Shown here: positions 12,853-20,417 of the stretch, piece by piece
How the letters are laid out: each line of letters starts with the position of its first letter
Numbering within the stretch: position 1 is the stretch's first letter
Virus record (IMG/VR): IMGVR_UViG_3300010155_000137
Location: 1 to 20,417 of that record
Direction: 5' to 3' (one strand)
DNA: 20,417 nucleotides
DNA from: a virus
Notes under the pieces: model-generated
What the model saw: only the letters and a program-made list of their open reading frames with translations
Databases searched by the model: none
What the model was told of the DNA's origin: nothing
Position numbers and translations under genes: made by a program

Positions 12853-14782
12853 AATAACAGACTCAGAATTACTAGCTAGAATCGGAAGCGAGATTGCAGA
12901 TGCTTTAGGATATAGTGATACTATTTCCCTGCAAAGGGAAGAAGCTATGCGGTATTACTATGCTGAGAAGTTTGGTAATGAGGTTGAAGGCCGCAGCCAG
13001 TATGTTGATTCCTCAGTAATGGATACTATTGAGTGGATCAAGCCATCCCTTATGCGGGTATTTGCATCGGGTGATGAGATGGTTAGCTTTAGCCCTGTTG
13101 GTCCAGAGGATGTAGAGTCAGCAAAGCAAGCGACTGACTATGTAAACTATATCTTTACTAAGGACAATCCCGGTTGGGAGATTCTTTATACTTGGTTTAC
13201 TGACGCTCTGCTCCAGAAAAACGGTATAGTCAAATGCTGGTGGGATGAGTACGAGGACTATAACCGAGAGGAATATAATAATTTAGATGAGCAGGAGTTC
13301 AATGCTCTTCTCATGAGTCCGGGTGTAGAAATACTTGAACATACACCGGAAGAAGGCTATCACGATGTAGTCATTACTCGCAAAGCTTACATTGGTAAGG
13401 TAAGGATTGAGAATGTAGTACCTGATGAGTTCTTGATCTCAAGAGAGTCTAAGACGATTGAAGAAGCTAGGTTTGTCTGTCATAGAATAAAGAAGACTTT
13501 ATCTGAGTTGCGTGAGATGTATCCAGATACAGAGTTTGATCCTATGGAGCTATCTAGTGGTCAGTATGACTTTGATGCGTCAACATGGGGTGGAACAAAC
13601 GCACGTTATTCCTTTGACAACTCTGCTGATATCTCATTTGGTGGTGGTTCTATAGATCTAGGTAACGAAGAAGCATTGCAGGAATATTGGTTGCATGAAA
13701 GCTATATGCGTACTGATTTCGACGGTGATGGTATTGCAGAACTAAGAAAGGTTTGTTCAGTAGGCGATTTTATTATAGAGAATGAACCTATTGATCGCAT
13801 TCCCTTTGTAAGTATTACACCAGTAAAGATTCCGCACAAGTTCTTTGGCTTGTCCATTGCTGATTTGATTATGGACATTCAACTAATTAAGTCAACCTTG
13901 ATGCGTAACCTTATGGATAATATGTATAACCAGAACTTTGGTAGATATGCAGTCCTTGAAGGTCAAGCTAATCTTGATGACTTACTAACCCAGCGTCCGG
14001 GCGGTGTGGTTAGAGTTAAGAGTCCTAATGCAGTTACTCCCTTGGCTACTCCACAGTTAGAGCAATCATCCTTTGCTATGCTTGAGTACCTAGATAAACT
14101 GCGTGAATCCAGAAGTGGTGTAAATAAATACTCACAGGGATTAAATGAGAATGCTCTCACATCCCATACGACAGCTACAGCTGTTGCCGCAACAATGACG
14201 GCAGCGCAGTCAAGAGTTGAGTTGATAGCTAGATGTTTTGCTGAGACAGGCGTTAAAGAGCTAATGAGAAATATCTACGAGCTAGTTCTGAAGAACCAAG
14301 ACCATGAGCGTGTAATTATGCTTAGAAATCAATGGGTTCCTGTGCGTCCTGATATGTGGAAAGACAAGTATGACTGTACAGTATCTGTTGGTATTGGCAG
14401 TGGTAACAAAGACCAGCAGCTTATGCACCTAACTACGATGTTAGGGTTTGCTGGCGATGCCATGCGTGGTGGATTGAAGATTGTTAGTGAGAAGAACATG
14501 TATAACATGGGTGCTGCTCTTATAAAGAACATGGGCTTTCAGAATGTTGATGACTTCTTAACTGATCCAGATAGTGTTCCTCCACAACCTGATCCACAGG
14601 AACAATTAGATCAGCAAGAGATGCAACTTAAACAGAAAGAGCTTGAAATAAAAGCCGCAGATATCCAGATAAAACAGCGGAAGATGGAGCAAGTAGCTGC
14701 TTCAGATGCTGTAGATGCACAACTGAAAATGGCTGAACTTGCACTAGAAGCAGAACAGGGTAGACCTGTAGCAATAGGATAA
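12839..14782 (+). CDS. Portal protein, P22 type
   Basis: The 647-aa product forms the dodecameric ring at one capsid vertex through which DNA enters and leaves. It has the P22-portal layout: an N-terminal helical region (LQREEAMRYYYAEKFGNEVE), WIKPSLMRVFASGDEMVSF, the DFDGDGIAE loop at residues 293-301, the central KFFGLSIADLIMDIQLIKST part (the clip/stem region by analogy) and SGVNKYSQGLNENALTSHT. The last 65 residues are a Gln/Lys/Glu-rich helix (QQEMQLKQKELEIKAADIQI), like the barrel helix of long portals. It follows terL with a 14-base overlap, the standard order. Confidence 0.9.
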   Translation: MASSKITDSELLARIGSEIADALGYSDTISLQREEAMRYYYAEKFGNEVEGRSQYVDSSVMDTIEWIKPSLMRVFASGDEMVSFSPVGPEDVESAKQATDYVNYIFTKDNPGWEILYTWFTDALLQKNGIVKCWWDEYEDYNREEYNNLDEQEFNALLMSPGVEILEHTPEEGYHDVVITRKAYIGKVRIENVVPDEFLISRESKTIEEARFVCHRIKKTLSELREMYPDTEFDPMELSSGQYDFDASTWGGTNARYSFDNSADISFGGGSIDLGNEEALQEYWLHESYMRTDFDGDGIAELRKVCSVGDFIIENEPIDRIPFVSITPVKIPHKFFGLSIADLIMDIQLIKSTLMRNLMDNMYNQNFGRYAVLEGQANLDDLLTQRPGGVVRVKSPNAVTPLATPQLEQSSFAMLEYLDKLRESRSGVNKYSQGLNENALTSHTTATAVAATMTAAQSRVELIARCFAETGVKELMRNIYELVLKNQDHERVIMLRNQWVPVRPDMWKDKYDCTVSVGIGSGNKDQQLMHLTTMLGFAGDAMRGGLKIVSEKNMYNMGAALIKNMGFQNVDDFLTDPDSVPPQPDPQEQLDQQEMQLKQKELEIKAADIQIKQRKMEQVAASDAVDAQLKMAELALEAEQGRPVAIG

Positions 14783-14784
14783 TT

Positions 14785-14979
14785 ATGGCTAAAAAGTGGA
14801 TACAAAAAGCCAAACTAAAAAAGGGAGCGTTTACAAAGAAGGCTAACGCTGCTGGTATGGGTGTACAAGCTTATGCAAATAAGGTTCTAAAAAAGGGATC
14901 AAAAGCTACAGCTACAACTAAGCGACAAGCTTTGCTAGCTAAAACATTTAAAAAAATGGCAAGTAGGAGAAAAGGATAA
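14785..14979 (+). CDS. Small basic virion-module protein, 64 aa
   Basis: The product starts MAKKWIQKAKLKKGAFTKKA and continues with NAAGMGVQAYANKVLKKG, ending KKMASRRKG. It is very rich in Lys, Ala and Arg and probably helical. I recall short proteins with this MAKKWIQKA-x-K-x-GA start beside portal genes in many phages; their role is not established, though DNA or capsid contact would suit the charge. It starts 2 bases after the portal stop and has no strong ribosome site of its own, so coupling is likely. Confidence 0.78.
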   Translation: MAKKWIQKAKLKKGAFTKKANAAGMGVQAYANKVLKKGSKATATTKRQALLAKTFKKMASRRKG

Positions 14980-14988
14980 ACTAACTTA

Positions 14989-15228
14989 ATGTCAACAATT
15001 AAAGAAGAACGTGCTAATAGACTTCTTAATGATCCGATCTTTAAAGAAACATTAGACACGTTAGAAGAAGAATTAAAAACAACGTGGTACAACTCTAGTA
15101 TCACGGAAACCGAAGCCAGAGAACATTGCTGGCTCTCTTTAAGACTCCTTGCAAGGATTCGCACACATATATCCTCTATTCTGGAAACAGGGGAAATTGC
15201 GCGAAAAATCAAGGAATATCATATATAG
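14989..15228 (+). CDS. Conserved small helical protein, 79 aa
   Basis: The product is helical: KEERANRLLNDPIFKETLDT, then LEEELKTTWYNSSITETEAR, EHCWLSLRLLARIRTHISSI and LETGEIARKIKEYHI. The ERA-x-RLL-x-DP start and the W-x-SL-RLL-x-RI-R helix recall a conserved phage protein commonly found between portal and capsid genes, function unknown. No strong ribosome site is seen before the ATG at 14989. It sits 9 bases after the previous gene, in front of the scaffold gene. Confidence 0.75.
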   Translation: MSTIKEERANRLLNDPIFKETLDTLEEELKTTWYNSSITETEAREHCWLSLRLLARIRTHISSILETGEIARKIKEYHI

Positions 15229-15240
15229 GAGATTGTAAAG

Positions 15241-16317
15241 ATGGCGGACACGCAACCAGCCCCGCAAGAGGAAGTATCCTCAAACGCGCAACCGGGTAGT
15301 ATACAGGAAGCAGAAGAAGCATTTCTAAAGATGATTAATCCTCCACCGGAGGACACCGAAGAATCTGAAGAAACGCAAGCATCAGAGGAAGTATCCGAAG
15401 ATGAACCGGAACCTTCTGAAAGCAGAGTTGTCGATGAGTCTCAAGAAGAGACTGAAGACGAAGCTGAAGAAGAAGAGGATTCCGAAGAATCACTTGAAGA
15501 AGAAGAACCAGAAGATGAGTCGGAAACCGAGACTGTCTATACCGTCAGGATTGATGGTAAAGATGTCGAGGTCACTGAAGACGAGCTTTTAAAAGGTTAC
15601 TCTCGACAGGCGGATTATACAAAGAAAACTCAAGAGTTAGCTGAATATCGTAGACAGATGGATACAGCAGTGCAACAAGCGCAGCAAGAAATCCAACAGA
15701 CTCAGCAAGCTAGAGCGCAGTATGTAGATGCCGTTGAAGCGGCAATCTCTTCAAACTATGCACATCTGCAGCAATTCCAACATGTTGATTGGGAACGCTT
15801 AAAGACTGAAGATCGAGAAGAATATTTGACCAAGCGCGATGACTATAGACAAGCGCAAGAGCAAATAGCAGAACTTCAAAACCAACATAAGGCTGCTACT
15901 GAACAACAGCAAGCTGAAATGGCAGAACAGCATAAACGGATGTGGATGGAGGAACATCAGAAGATGTCTCAGATCCTGCCGGAATGGAGAGATGATGAAA
16001 AGCGTATGGCGATCTCCAAAGCTATTGGGGAATATGCCGTTGGACAAGGGTATACTAAAGAAGAATTAGATACCTTGGTGGATCACCGTTCAATTCTTAT
16101 GCTAATGAAGGCCAAGGCTTATGATGATGTTCAAAAGAAACAACGTATAGTTCGCTCTAAGAAGGTCAAAAATAAACCAAAGGTAGTTCGATCAAAAGCA
16201 AAGCAAGAGAAGGCTCCCTCCAAAGCGCGTAAACGTGCTGCTAAATTAGAGCGTCTTAGAGATACAGGCCATGTCGATGATGCGGCTGAAGCAATCTTTG
16301 AGATTCTAGAAGAATAA
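15241..16317 (+). CDS. Capsid scaffolding-like protein, 358 aa
   Basis: Position just before the capsid gene and composition both point to a scaffold that guides shell assembly and then leaves. Residues about 33-96 are extremely acidic (SEEVSEDEPEPSES, EEEEDSEESLEEEEPEDESE). There follows a short folded part (YTVRIDGKDVEVTEDELLKG), a long Gln/Glu-rich coiled coil (about 125-230, QQAQQEIQQTQQARAQYVDA) and a basic region from about residue 299 (RSKKVKNKPKVVRSKAKQEK). The C-terminus is a short helix (DDAAEAIFEILEE) that may contact capsid protein. AGGAGA lies 9 bases before the ATG. The scaffold role is inferred from these features. Confidence 0.82.
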   Translation: MADTQPAPQEEVSSNAQPGSIQEAEEAFLKMINPPPEDTEESEETQASEEVSEDEPEPSESRVVDESQEETEDEAEEEEDSEESLEEEEPEDESETETVYTVRIDGKDVEVTEDELLKGYSRQADYTKKTQELAEYRRQMDTAVQQAQQEIQQTQQARAQYVDAVEAAISSNYAHLQQFQHVDWERLKTEDREEYLTKRDDYRQAQEQIAELQNQHKAATEQQQAEMAEQHKRMWMEEHQKMSQILPEWRDDEKRMAISKAIGEYAVGQGYTKEELDTLVDHRSILMLMKAKAYDDVQKKQRIVRSKKVKNKPKVVRSKAKQEKAPSKARKRAAKLERLRDTGHVDDAAEAIFEILEE

Positions 16318-16338
16318 CTTTTTTAGGAGATATTTAAA

Positions 16339-17346
16339 ATGGCAATTGCCTCAGATACAGCACTAACATATAGTGGTGTTCAAATAAGAGAAGATTTGTC
16401 TGATGTAATTTATAATATCGCACCTATGGATACTCCTTTTATGTCTGGTTGTGCTAAAACCAAAGCTGACAATACATTGTATCAGTGGCAAACTGATTCG
16501 ATCACAGCTGGTGCTGCGAACCGGGTTATAGAAGGTGATGATAGTCCTGCTGCCGTTACGTCGCCACAACCGACGAAATTGCAGAACTATTGTCAGATCA
16601 GTAGGTATGTATTACAAACATCAGGTACGGATCAAGTTGTAAACTATGCAGGTCGCGGCAAGGCTCAAGCCTACCAGCTCGCCAAAGCGGGAAAAAGAAT
16701 GAAGCGTGACATGGAAGTCATGCTTACCTCTAATACCGCACGGGTGGTTGGTAGTGCAACTCTTGCACGTGCAACTGCAGGAGCGCAGACATGGTTTCCG
16801 ACTGCATCTTGGGTCGATGGTGGCACTGGTGGTTCAGCAGCGGCAGCGACTGGCGACGGTACAGATACCCGAACTAACGCTACTTCAACTGTTGCGGCCA
16901 CAGAAGTCAACATTAAAGCTACTATCAAGAAGGCATATGATAATGGTGGTCAGCCTGACATGATTATCGTTCCTGCTTTGGTTAAGCAGACAATCTCAGG
17001 ATTGGCATCAGTAGGATCAGGCTCGGTATCGCTAGGCATCCCGCCTCGCAATCAAGTCTCCGGTTCTGGTGGTGCGACGGCTGTTGCTGCGGTGGACGTT
17101 TATGTGTCCGATTTCGGGACTTTTAAAATCGTTCCAGATCGTAACCTAGCCGCAGATGGTCCGGGTTCTGTTGCAGCGACTTGTTTCTTTATGGACATGG
17201 ATTATTGGGCCATTTCTTGGCTACGTCCTTTCCATACTGTTGAGCTTGCCAAACAAGGCGATTCAGTGAAGTCAATGTTGATTGCTGAATACGGGCTTGT
17301 TTCGCGCAACTCGGCGTCTAGTGCGATTCTTGCATCTGTAAAGTAA
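16339..17346 (+). CDS. Major capsid protein, SU10/DUF5309 type
   Basis: The 335-aa product forms the head shell. It shows the N-terminal pattern of this family: SGVQIREDLSDVIYNIAPMD followed by TPFMSGCAKTKADNTLYQWQ, then YCQISRYVLQTSGTDQVVNY. Next is a lysine-rich spine-like helix (AKAGKRMKRDMEVML), a Gly/Ala/Thr-rich loop (GGTGGSAAAATGDGTDTRTN), and a C-terminal part with TVELAKQGDSVKSMLIAEYG. HK97-fold topology is expected for the family. AGGAG lies about 12 bases upstream. It follows the scaffold by 21 bases and is followed by a strong stem-loop, consistent with high, separately tuned expression. Confidence 0.9.
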   Translation: MAIASDTALTYSGVQIREDLSDVIYNIAPMDTPFMSGCAKTKADNTLYQWQTDSITAGAANRVIEGDDSPAAVTSPQPTKLQNYCQISRYVLQTSGTDQVVNYAGRGKAQAYQLAKAGKRMKRDMEVMLTSNTARVVGSATLARATAGAQTWFPTASWVDGGTGGSAAAATGDGTDTRTNATSTVAATEVNIKATIKKAYDNGGQPDMIIVPALVKQTISGLASVGSGSVSLGIPPRNQVSGSGGATAVAAVDVYVSDFGTFKIVPDRNLAADGPGSVAATCFFMDMDYWAISWLRPFHTVELAKQGDSVKSMLIAEYGLVSRNSASSAILASVK

Positions 17347-17354
17347 TAAGTATA

Positions 17355-17376
17355 GGGGGTGGGGAAACTCACCCCC
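17355..17376 (+). terminator. Strong stem-loop after the capsid gene, no U tract
   Basis: GGGGGUGGG pairs with CUCACCCCC (9 bp, one G-U) around a GAAA tetraloop, 8 bases after the capsid stop. The following sequence is AACTTATAAAAG, so it lacks the U tract of a true rho-independent terminator. It may be a partial terminator or protect the 3' end of the capsid mRNA. Confidence 0.55.
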
Positions 17377-17397
17377 AACTTATAAAAGAGGAAAAAC

Positions 17398-17589
17398 ATG
17401 GATTATTTTGATAAAGATTTAAACAAGGCAGCTGGGAAGATACTAAAGAAGAAAATAGTTCTAAGAGAAAACCCAGAAGCTCCAGAACCTAAAGAACCAA
17501 GAGATGCTATGGGTTGGTTAAAGAAAGCATATATTGATAATGATCCTGCTGATGGCGCACCAAAGGTTGGAGATATAGGTTATGTCTAA
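17398..17589 (+). CDS. Hypothetical protein, 63 aa
   Basis: The ATG at 17398 has GAGG about 7 bases upstream. The product has a basic N-terminal helix (DKDLNKAAGKILKKKIVL), a Pro/Glu linker (ENPEAPEPKEPRDA) and a short tail (MGWLKKAYIDNDP, then GAPKVGDIGYV). It is the first gene after the capsid stem-loop and overlaps the next gene by 8 bases. A minor head or neck role is suggested only by position. Confidence 0.7.
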   Translation: MDYFDKDLNKAAGKILKKKIVLRENPEAPEPKEPRDAMGWLKKAYIDNDPADGAPKVGDIGYV

Positions 17590-17932
17590 ATATCTTCTTG
17601 AAGATAATGGTGCAACTAGAACAGAGATGTGGTTTGATGACTTTGATAACAGTTTTACATTTACAGAAATACAGGATGTAACACAGATCCTTGAGGATTC
17701 CAAGAGGAAGTTTAATGATTTTGGAGATAAACGAACACCCGGAAAGATGGGAGACTGGCATCACACCCATTCTATTCCAAAGGTCATTTATCAGAAATGG
17801 CAACGAGAAACACAGGTTCCCGATGGTGAGGGTGGTTGGATGTATATGGTAGAGAAAGACCCTGCTGTATTAGCGTCATATCTTAATGATCCAGACTACT
17901 CATACTTTCGCGTAGCTCCAACAAAAATATAG
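17582..17932 (+). CDS. Hypothetical virion-module protein, 116 aa
   Basis: The product is aromatic-rich and soluble: MWFDDFDNSFTFTEIQDVTQ, then ILEDSKRKFNDFGDKR, GDWHHTHSIPKVIYQKWQ, and a C-terminal AVLASYLNDPDYSYFRVAP. The order and the DPDY-x-YFRVAP ending remind me of small phage proteins found next to capsid genes, with no established function. The frame overlaps the previous gene by 8 bases and lies 10 bases before the next. A head-completion role is possible but not shown. Confidence 0.75.
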   Translation: MSKYLLEDNGATRTEMWFDDFDNSFTFTEIQDVTQILEDSKRKFNDFGDKRTPGKMGDWHHTHSIPKVIYQKWQRETQVPDGEGGWMYMVEKDPAVLASYLNDPDYSYFRVAPTKI

Positions 17933-17942
17933 GTAAAAAGAT

Positions 17943-18236
17943 ATGATTGATATTAGTAATGTTTTTAGACTGGGAACGAACCATACGTTATCCGCAACCG
18001 ACTCCAGTGGCGCAACCGCAACATCTGCATTTGGAGCGCAAACGCAGACAGTTATGGTAACTGCAACTGCTGCTTGTTTCGTTGCCTTTGATCCTAATCG
18101 CCCTGCCACGACATCCTCAACTTACATCGCGGCTGGTACACCTTACTTTATCCGTGTACAAGGTGGGGGAAGTATGTGTTCAGCGATTACTGGAACAGGT
18201 ACAGCAGAAGTTTATATTACTGAACTAACTAGATAA
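17943..18236 (+). CDS. Possible head decoration protein, 97 aa
   Basis: The product is rich in Thr, Ala, Ser and Gly and looks all-beta: TLSATDSSGATATSAFGAQT, then VMVTATAACFVAFDP, YIAAGTPYFIRVQGGG, and GTGTAEVYITELTR. Short beta-sandwich proteins of this composition near capsid genes often decorate or cement the head, and the strand pattern also occurs in outer virion domains. AGG lies about 9 bases before the ATG. Its TAA shares a base with the adaptor ATG (TAATG). The decoration role is inferred from fold-like pattern and place. Confidence 0.7.
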   Translation: MIDISNVFRLGTNHTLSATDSSGATATSAFGAQTQTVMVTATAACFVAFDPNRPATTSSTYIAAGTPYFIRVQGGGSMCSAITGTGTAEVYITELTR

Positions 18237-19126
18237 TGGCTCTCTCAACATTCTCTGAATTAAAAACAGAGATAGCTAATTACGTTGATCGTAGCGATCT
18301 AACCGATCAAATACCGACGTTCATAAAACTAGCAGAAGCGCGGATAAACCGCACTTTGAGGGTTAGGCTTATGGAGTCAGTTAAGATTATTTCTTTGGTT
18401 AGTGGATCGAAGAGATACCCGGTTCCTTCTGATTACTTGCAGTTGAGGACAGTCCAGTATGATACTAGTTCTATAGCAAGCACAACATTGAATGGCGATA
18501 TTACTGATTCTGATACATCAATTATATTAACATCTGCTACAGGATTTACAGCTACTGGTACAATTCTAATTGGGACTGAACAGATTACCTACACAGGAAT
18601 CTCTACAGAAACCCTGACCGGTTGCACTAGAGCTGCGAATGGCACTACCGCTGCTGCCCATGATAGCGGTGCAGGCGTAATAGAAATATACACCACCTTT
18701 ACTGCTGGTACTATTTCAGATAATGTTAATAATATTATTCATCCACTTAACTATGTGACCCCACAATTACTACCAAGAATAAATGCTGGTAGTATAACAG
18801 GGATTCCAGAAGCGTATACAATGAGGGCTGGTTATATTTTAATGGGGCCAGTACCGTCAAGTTCATACACACTGGAAATTGATTACTACGCAAAGGTTGC
18901 TGCCCTTAGCGATGCAGCACCAACTAATACAATGCTTACAAATAATCCAGACATATATCTTTATGGTGCGCTATTAGAAGCAGAACCCTTCTTAATGAAT
19001 GATGCAAGAGCGCAGACGTGGTCACAAGCATTCTTCAAGGCTGTACAAGATATTCAACTTCAAGATGATAAAGACTCTCATTCAGGCAATGCCATGAGGG
19101 TAATGAATACTGGTGGTTACTACTAG
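18236..19126 (+). CDS. Head-tail adaptor (gp4-like) with inserted beta domain, 296 aa
   Basis: The N-terminus MALSTFSELKTEIANYVDRS with DLTDQIPTFIKLAEARINRT, RYPVPSDYLQL, and a C-terminal helical part (MLTNNPDIYLYGALLEAEPF) match the phage adaptor family of P22 gp4-like proteins, which form a ring under the portal. Between about residues 84 and 148 there is an extra beta-rich segment (DTSIILTSATGFTATGTILI, then TYTGISTETLTGCTRAANGT) of a kind seen in phage tail and baseplate proteins, so the adaptor seems to carry an inserted domain. The start overlaps the previous stop as TAATG. Family call is good; the insert is an interpretation. Confidence 0.83.
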   Translation: MALSTFSELKTEIANYVDRSDLTDQIPTFIKLAEARINRTLRVRLMESVKIISLVSGSKRYPVPSDYLQLRTVQYDTSSIASTTLNGDITDSDTSIILTSATGFTATGTILIGTEQITYTGISTETLTGCTRAANGTTAAAHDSGAGVIEIYTTFTAGTISDNVNNIIHPLNYVTPQLLPRINAGSITGIPEAYTMRAGYILMGPVPSSSYTLEIDYYAKVAALSDAAPTNTMLTNNPDIYLYGALLEAEPFLMNDARAQTWSQAFFKAVQDIQLQDDKDSHSGNAMRVMNTGGYY

Positions 19127-19135
19127 GAGTAAATT

Positions 19136-20417
19136 ATGGGTTTAGAAACTGGCAATTATATTGACAATCTAGATAGAGATTGGCCGTTATCATCTGATAA
19201 TGTATCAGAAGGAGATAACCATCTTCAATTAATCAAACGCGCATTACAGTATACATTCCCTCTTGGTACTGATACAACCTCTACATCGGACGTTGGTCCT
19301 GACCAAGCTGTTCAGGTTCTAATCGCTAAGTCTTCAGCACCCACTATTGATACAAGTGCAAGTGGTCATGCTGCTAGGGCAATGGGTATGATCTGGCTTG
19401 ATACTAGCGCTAATCTTCTTAAAATAAGGAATCAGGCTAACGATGCTTGGATTACTTTAGCGATTGATCCAGAGACGAGTAATTCAGTTGATGTCAATGC
19501 AGGAACTATTGATGGCGCAGTGATTGGTGGAGCTACCCCTGCCGCAATTACAGGAACGACAGTAGTTGCTAATACTAGCGTCAGCATAGCTGGTGATGGT
19601 GCTACCGTTACAGGAATAAAAGATGAAGATGACATGGCATCTGACAGCGCAGTTAAACTGGCTACTCAGCAGTCAATTAAAAAATATGTAGATGATAAAG
19701 TTACAGCAGAAGATTTAGACCTTATATCTGACAGTGGAACAATAGACATTGATCTTGATAGTGAGAGCCTAACAGTTTCTGGTGGAGAAGGAATTGATAC
19801 GAGTGCTACCGGCACGACCTTGACGATTGCGGGGGAGGAAGCTAGTACATCAAACAAAGGTGTAGCGTCATTTTCCTCTGATAACTTTTCAGTATCTTCT
19901 GGTGCGGTAACAATCAAAGATGCTGGTGTAGCGAATGCTGAACTAGCAGATATGGCAGCTAATACGGTCAAGGTTAGGAATGCCAACTCCTCTGGAGTTC
20001 CATCTGATCTTGCTCTGGCTACCACTGAGATTATGATTGGTGATGGTACAGGTTTTACTGCAGCGGCATTGTCTGGTGATGTAACCATGACTAATGCTGG
20101 TGTGGTAACAGTTGCTAAGATTACTGGTGAGGAAATAGATACTGATTCCGCGATAAACGATCAAGTATTAAAATACTCTTCATCAACTAGCAAGTGGGAG
20201 AAGGTTCTTTCCGAAACACCTGATACACTTAGTGGTATAGGCCAGCTAATAACTTATAACGGTACTGCTGATACACCATGGGCTGGTGGAACTACGATTA
20301 GTGGTAATCTTAACTCCAGCTATGATGATAAGGTTCTTACCGCAGACTCTACCCTTACCTACGGTATGGATTGGAAAGAAATAGATACTGCATCTATAGC
20401 AGATGATGCAATAACCG
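19136..20417 (+). CDS. Tail fibre or spike protein, C-terminus off the window
   Basis: The frame is open for 427 codons to the right edge. AGGAG lies about 8 bases before the ATG. The N-terminus (NYIDNLDRDWPLSSDNVSEG, then DNHLQLIKRALQYTFP) is of the kind that attaches fibres to podovirus tails. The shaft is repetitive and rich in Gly, Thr, Ala and Asp, with SAVKLATQQSIKKYVDDKV and repeating units such as VANAELADMAANTVKVRN and TEIMIGDGTGFTAAALSG, typical of trimeric beta-rich fibres. It would bind the host surface. The receptor-binding tip lies beyond the window. Confidence 0.85.
   Translation, partial: MGLETGNYIDNLDRDWPLSSDNVSEGDNHLQLIKRALQYTFPLGTDTTSTSDVGPDQAVQVLIAKSSAPTIDTSASGHAARAMGMIWLDTSANLLKIRNQANDAWITLAIDPETSNSVDVNAGTIDGAVIGGATPAAITGTTVVANTSVSIAGDGATVTGIKDEDDMASDSAVKLATQQSIKKYVDDKVTAEDLDLISDSGTIDIDLDSESLTVSGGEGIDTSATGTTLTIAGEEASTSNKGVASFSSDNFSVSSGAVTIKDAGVANAELADMAANTVKVRNANSSGVPSDLALATTEIMIGDGTGFTAAALSGDVTMTNAGVVTVAKITGEEIDTDSAINDQVLKYSSSTSKWEKVLSETPDTLSGIGQLITYNGTADTPWAGGTTISGNLNSSYDDKVLTADSTLTYGMDWKEIDTASIADDAIT

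Noticed and set aside
19432-20164. Leftward frames opposite the tail fibre gene
   Set aside because: They are mirrors of a Thr/Ala/Gly-rich coding strand and lack ribosome sites.

Overview
This window is part of the genome of a tailed phage, most likely short-tailed (podovirus-like), from an uncultured, probably aquatic source. The right half is an ordered rightward virion module: small and large terminase, a P22-type portal, a scaffold-like protein, an SU10/DUF5309-type capsid protein, a gp4-like head-tail adaptor and a tail fibre. The left half is a leftward early/metabolic module ending in a ribonucleotide reductase. No integrase, attachment site, tRNA, rRNA, CRISPR array or insertion sequence was seen. 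Host and habitat are inferred from general resemblance to marine podoviruses, not from a database match.

Left arm (1-7701, mostly minus strand). Two near-consensus sigma70 promoters drive leftward transcription. P1 (7673-7701, TTGACT-17-TAAAAT) serves two genes of unknown function (94 and 226 aa) that end at a strong terminator with a UUCG loop (6532-6567). Past the terminator lies a GC-rich, foldable, apparently non-coding island (6400-6515). P2 follows (6328-6356, TTGACA-17-TACAAT), with GTTAAC repeats just after its predicted start that look like an operator. P2 reads into a tightly packed run of small overlapping genes: a 33-aa membrane miniprotein, a 56-aa Cys/His miniprotein, several acidic unknowns, a zinc-ribbon protein, a 36-aa Cys/His miniprotein, a small PD-(D/E)XK nuclease-like protein and finally a class II (B12-dependent) ribonucleotide reductase cut by the left edge. 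Most junctions are ATGA/TAATG-like or longer overlaps, pointing to translational coupling. Five of these genes are under 60 codons and were read directly from the sequence. One 50-codon basic gene (4288-4440) points the opposite way.

Centre (7702-8230). A gene-poor, GC-rich divergent control region separates the arms. It holds a CTATAG element resembling a T7-class promoter core, several hairpins and a leftward frame broken by one in-frame TGA. Its function is unresolved, and it is the most interesting part of the window together with the island at 6400-6515.

Right arm (8231-20417, plus strand). The order is a DUF6356-like membrane protein, an 872-aa putative virion protein, TerS, TerL, portal, two small proteins, scaffold-like protein, major capsid protein, a stem-loop, three small head/neck or decoration candidates, the adaptor with an inserted beta domain, and a tail fibre cut by the right edge. 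The terminase, portal, capsid and adaptor genes together describe DNA packaging, shell assembly around a scaffold, and neck and tail attachment. The left arm would supply nucleotides and early host-takeover functions.
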